Below are positions 62,326 to 64,000 of a DNA stretch of 64,000 nt, one piece after another. Where the stretch lies: positions 186,001 through 250,000 of the forward strand of contig NZ_BBJH01000008.1 of NCBI RefSeq assembly GCF_000739775.1, written 5' to 3'. Both the position numbers and the translations under genes were made by a program. The stretch is from Paraburkholderia heleia NBRC 101817. GTDB taxonomy: Bacteria > Pseudomonadota > Gammaproteobacteria > Burkholderiales > Burkholderiaceae. How positions within the stretch are numbered: position 1 is the first letter of the stretch; every line of letters starts with the position of its first letter. Under the pieces are notes generated by a model. That model was given only the letters and a program-made list of their open reading frames with translations. It ran no database searches and was not told the DNA's origin.

Positions 62326-64000
62326 TTAAAGTGTGAAGTGAATGACAAAGCGCGTCCCCGCGCCGTTGTCCCGCCGGACCGAGGCATGCAGCTGGCGGGC
62401 CAGGTCGGAAACGAGTTGCAAGCCGAGAGAATCCGCCTCCTCGACGGAAAAATCGGCGGGCAATCCAATGCCGTCGTCGGATACGCTCAGGCTGCACCGA
62501 CGCTCGCCGTCCGACATCAGCTGGACGCGCAGATTTCCACGCCGCCCCTGCGGAAAGGCATGTTTGAGCGCATTCGAGACGAGTTCGTTCACGATCATGC
62601 CGCACGCCACCGCCCGGTTCATGTCGAGTTGCACGTCGTCCACCCTCACGTCGAGGGACACGTTCAGCTGGCTCAATTCATAAACGCGGGAAAGATGCGC
62701 GCATAGATTGCGGATGTGAGACGCCATGTCGATGCGCGCGAAATTCCCCGCCCGATACAGATTCTCGTGAACCATCGCCATCGAGCGCACCCGGTTTCTG
62801 CTGTCCAGGAAGCGTTCCGCCGTCGGCCTGTCTTCGGCGCGTGCCGCCTGGAGGTTGAGAAGGCTGCTGATCAACTGCAGGTTGTTTTTGACCCGGTGGT
62901 GCACCTCGTGCAACAAGGCGTCTTTTTCCTCGAGAAGCGCCTCGACCTCTTCCAGGCTTGCGTTCTCGATCGATATCGCGGCCTGCGATGCGAGCAGCCT
63001 GAGCACCGCCAGCCGGGAGAGCGTGAAAACGCCCGGTGCAAGTTCGTTCTCGAGATACAGGGCGCCGACCACCCGGTCCTGCTTGACGAGCGGCAGGGAC
63101 AGCACGGAGCGTGCGGTGCGGCTGCTGAAGTATTCGTCGGCGCCGAAGGGATTCTCCATCGAGGCATCGTCTACCAGCACCGGCTCGTGCGTGCGAAGAC
63201 TGTGGTGGAGCATCGCGAGCGGCACGGCATCGGACGAAGCCGCGCGCCGGCCTACGTTGACCGTGTTGCCCTCGCGCAGCGCGCTGGCGTCCGCCTCGAT
63301 CCAGAGCTGCTCCGCGTGCGGCAGGATCAATAGCGCGCGCCGGGCGCCGGCGTGCTCGAGCACGATGGTCATCAGCGTGTGCATGAGCCGCTCCAGCACG
63401 CGCTCGCTGGAGATCGCCTGCGACGCCTCGACGACCGTCTCCATCGCCAGTTGATTCGCCACCGGGCCGCCCGACCCGCTCGAGGTGTCCTCCGGCACGA
63501 GGCCCGGGTGGCGCGCGTCGAGCGCCCTGACTTTCGCCATCGCCCCCCAGTTCAGGTACGCGAGCCGCGCGTTGCGCAGGTACACGACGCTGATAGCCGC
63601 GAACCCGTTGTCCGCATAGAACCGGCCGGCGGTCTCATTGGCAAGGCCCTCGACATGCAACAGACGCTGCTCGCGTGCCTGGCCGATTGCGTGCTCGTAG
63701 TGGCGCATGGCTTCAAACTCGCGTTTTTGCACGCGCGCGAGTTCGGCCTCGACCAGCGCGGCGCGCGAGGCGAAGTTCGCGGGCGAGTGCCGGGCCCAGC
63801 CGCGCAGCTTCTCCACGTGGTCCGCCAGCGCGGCCTGGTTGTCAGCCTGGTCGGCGGCCTGTTCTGCGGGTGCAAGGCTGTCATGCCACTGCAGGCGCGC
63901 CAACGCACCGAAGAAGTGATATTCCGCGAGTTCGAAGTGGCCCGAAGTGGTCCACAACAACGGCGCTGCGCGCTTTTCCGCCTCTAGCGCGCCGCCAATG
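62326..64000 (-). CDS. C-terminal part of a large GAF/HisKA_2 sensor kinase (5' end outside window)
   Basis: The minus strand is open from the window edge to 62326, about 557 residues. TPR-like helices precede a GAF domain (about 170-330 of the visible part) and a HisKA_2/HATPase module (LLHEVHHRVKNNLQLISSLL, MIVNELVSNALKHAFP). This layout matches the end of the trifunctional Ser/Thr kinase-ATPase-histidine kinases of Burkholderia relatives, which are 1,700-1,800 residues long. It is the first visible gene of the three-sensor operon. Confidence 0.88.
   Translation of the reverse strand, partial: IGGALEAEKRAAPLLWTTSGHFELAEYHFFGALARLQWHDSLAPAEQAADQADNQAALADHVEKLRGWARHSPANFASRAALVEAELARVQKREFEAMRHYEHAIGQAREQRLLHVEGLANETAGRFYADNGFAAISVVYLRNARLAYLNWGAMAKVRALDARHPGLVPEDTSSGSGGPVANQLAMETVVEASQAISSERVLERLMHTLMTIVLEHAGARRALLILPHAEQLWIEADASALREGNTVNVGRRAASSDAVPLAMLHHSLRTHEPVLVDDASMENPFGADEYFSSRTARSVLSLPLVKQDRVVGALYLENELAPGVFTLSRLAVLRLLASQAAISIENASLEEVEALLEEKDALLHEVHHRVKNNLQLISSLLNLQAARAEDRPTAERFLDSRNRVRSMAMVHENLYRAGNFARIDMASHIRNLCAHLSRVYELSQLNVSLDVRVDDVQLDMNRAVACGMIVNELVSNALKHAFPQGRRGNLRVQLMSDGERRCSLSVSDDGIGLPADFSVEEADSLGLQLVSDLARQLHASVRRDNGAGTRFVIHFTL

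Noticed and set aside
1..64000. CRISPR arrays, tRNA, rRNA, insertion sequences, prophage
   Set aside because: No regularly spaced repeats, tRNA cloverleaf, transposase or phage gene was seen.

Overview
The window reads as high-GC betaproteobacterial accessory chromosome, most like Paraburkholderia, Burkholderia or Caballeronia. The evidence is the codon use, Gram-negative porins of the Burkholderia type, XapX, DUF3331 and DUF1275 proteins, a cysI-DUF934 pair, and many LysR, AraC, GntR and MFS genes. I see no rRNA, tRNA, CRISPR array, complete insertion sequence or phage module.

Layout. 1-7.2 kb: two near-identical FCD-type GntR regulators flank a secreted YncE-like propeller and a porin, followed by a GntR/UTRA regulator facing a VOC enzyme plus MFS carrier. 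7.7-13.4 kb: chrB with a vestigial chrA behind it, an MFS carrier and a lipoprotein propeller, then a convergent cysI-DUF934 pair. 13.8-15.2 kb: a decayed histidine kinase and an intact Xre/RES toxin-antitoxin pair. 15.4-24.1 kb: a nine-gene operon, which is a complete Nit1C-type nitrilase cluster (nitBCDEFGH order) extended by a LnmK-like acyltransferase/decarboxylase and a methylmalonyl-CoA mutase, with a divergent MocR-type regulator at 24.4-25.9 kb. 25.9-27.6 kb: a fused MFS/LysR remnant and a BON protein. 27.8-33.6 kb: a six-gene operon (XapX, amidohydrolase, DoxX, VOC, DUF1275, outer-membrane channel) with a divergent LysR gene. 34.8-39.4 kb: a YcaC-like hydrolase, a second XapX protein with a CPA1 antiporter, and a CNB-flavoprotein. 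39.6-46.4 kb: LysR, MFS and a three-subunit molybdenum aldehyde-type dehydrogenase. 46.5-52.2 kb: BON and HD proteins, an exported hydrolase, an AraC regulator, an OYE-family ene-reductase, a DUF3331 protein and a LysR remnant. 52.6-58.7 kb: two tail-to-tail pairs, each a winged-helix/STAND ATPase regulator overlapping an opposing AraC gene. 58.9-64 kb: a three-gene sensor-kinase operon running off the window.

The most interesting system is the extended Nit1C operon. Nit1C clusters are linked to nitrogen starvation and cyanide assimilation, and their product is unknown. Here the two added genes would, by family, convert succinyl-CoA to methylmalonyl-CoA and then decarboxylate it with propionyl transfer, so this version may make an acylated product. 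Its control region holds back-to-back sigma54-like elements and repeated MocR-like sites.

Other notable points are leaderless-looking promoters for both GntR paralogs, the internally deleted chrA, perfect palindromic operators at several genes, and the duplicated convergent STAND/AraC arrangement. All functional calls come from reading the translated sequence by eye; no database search was run.
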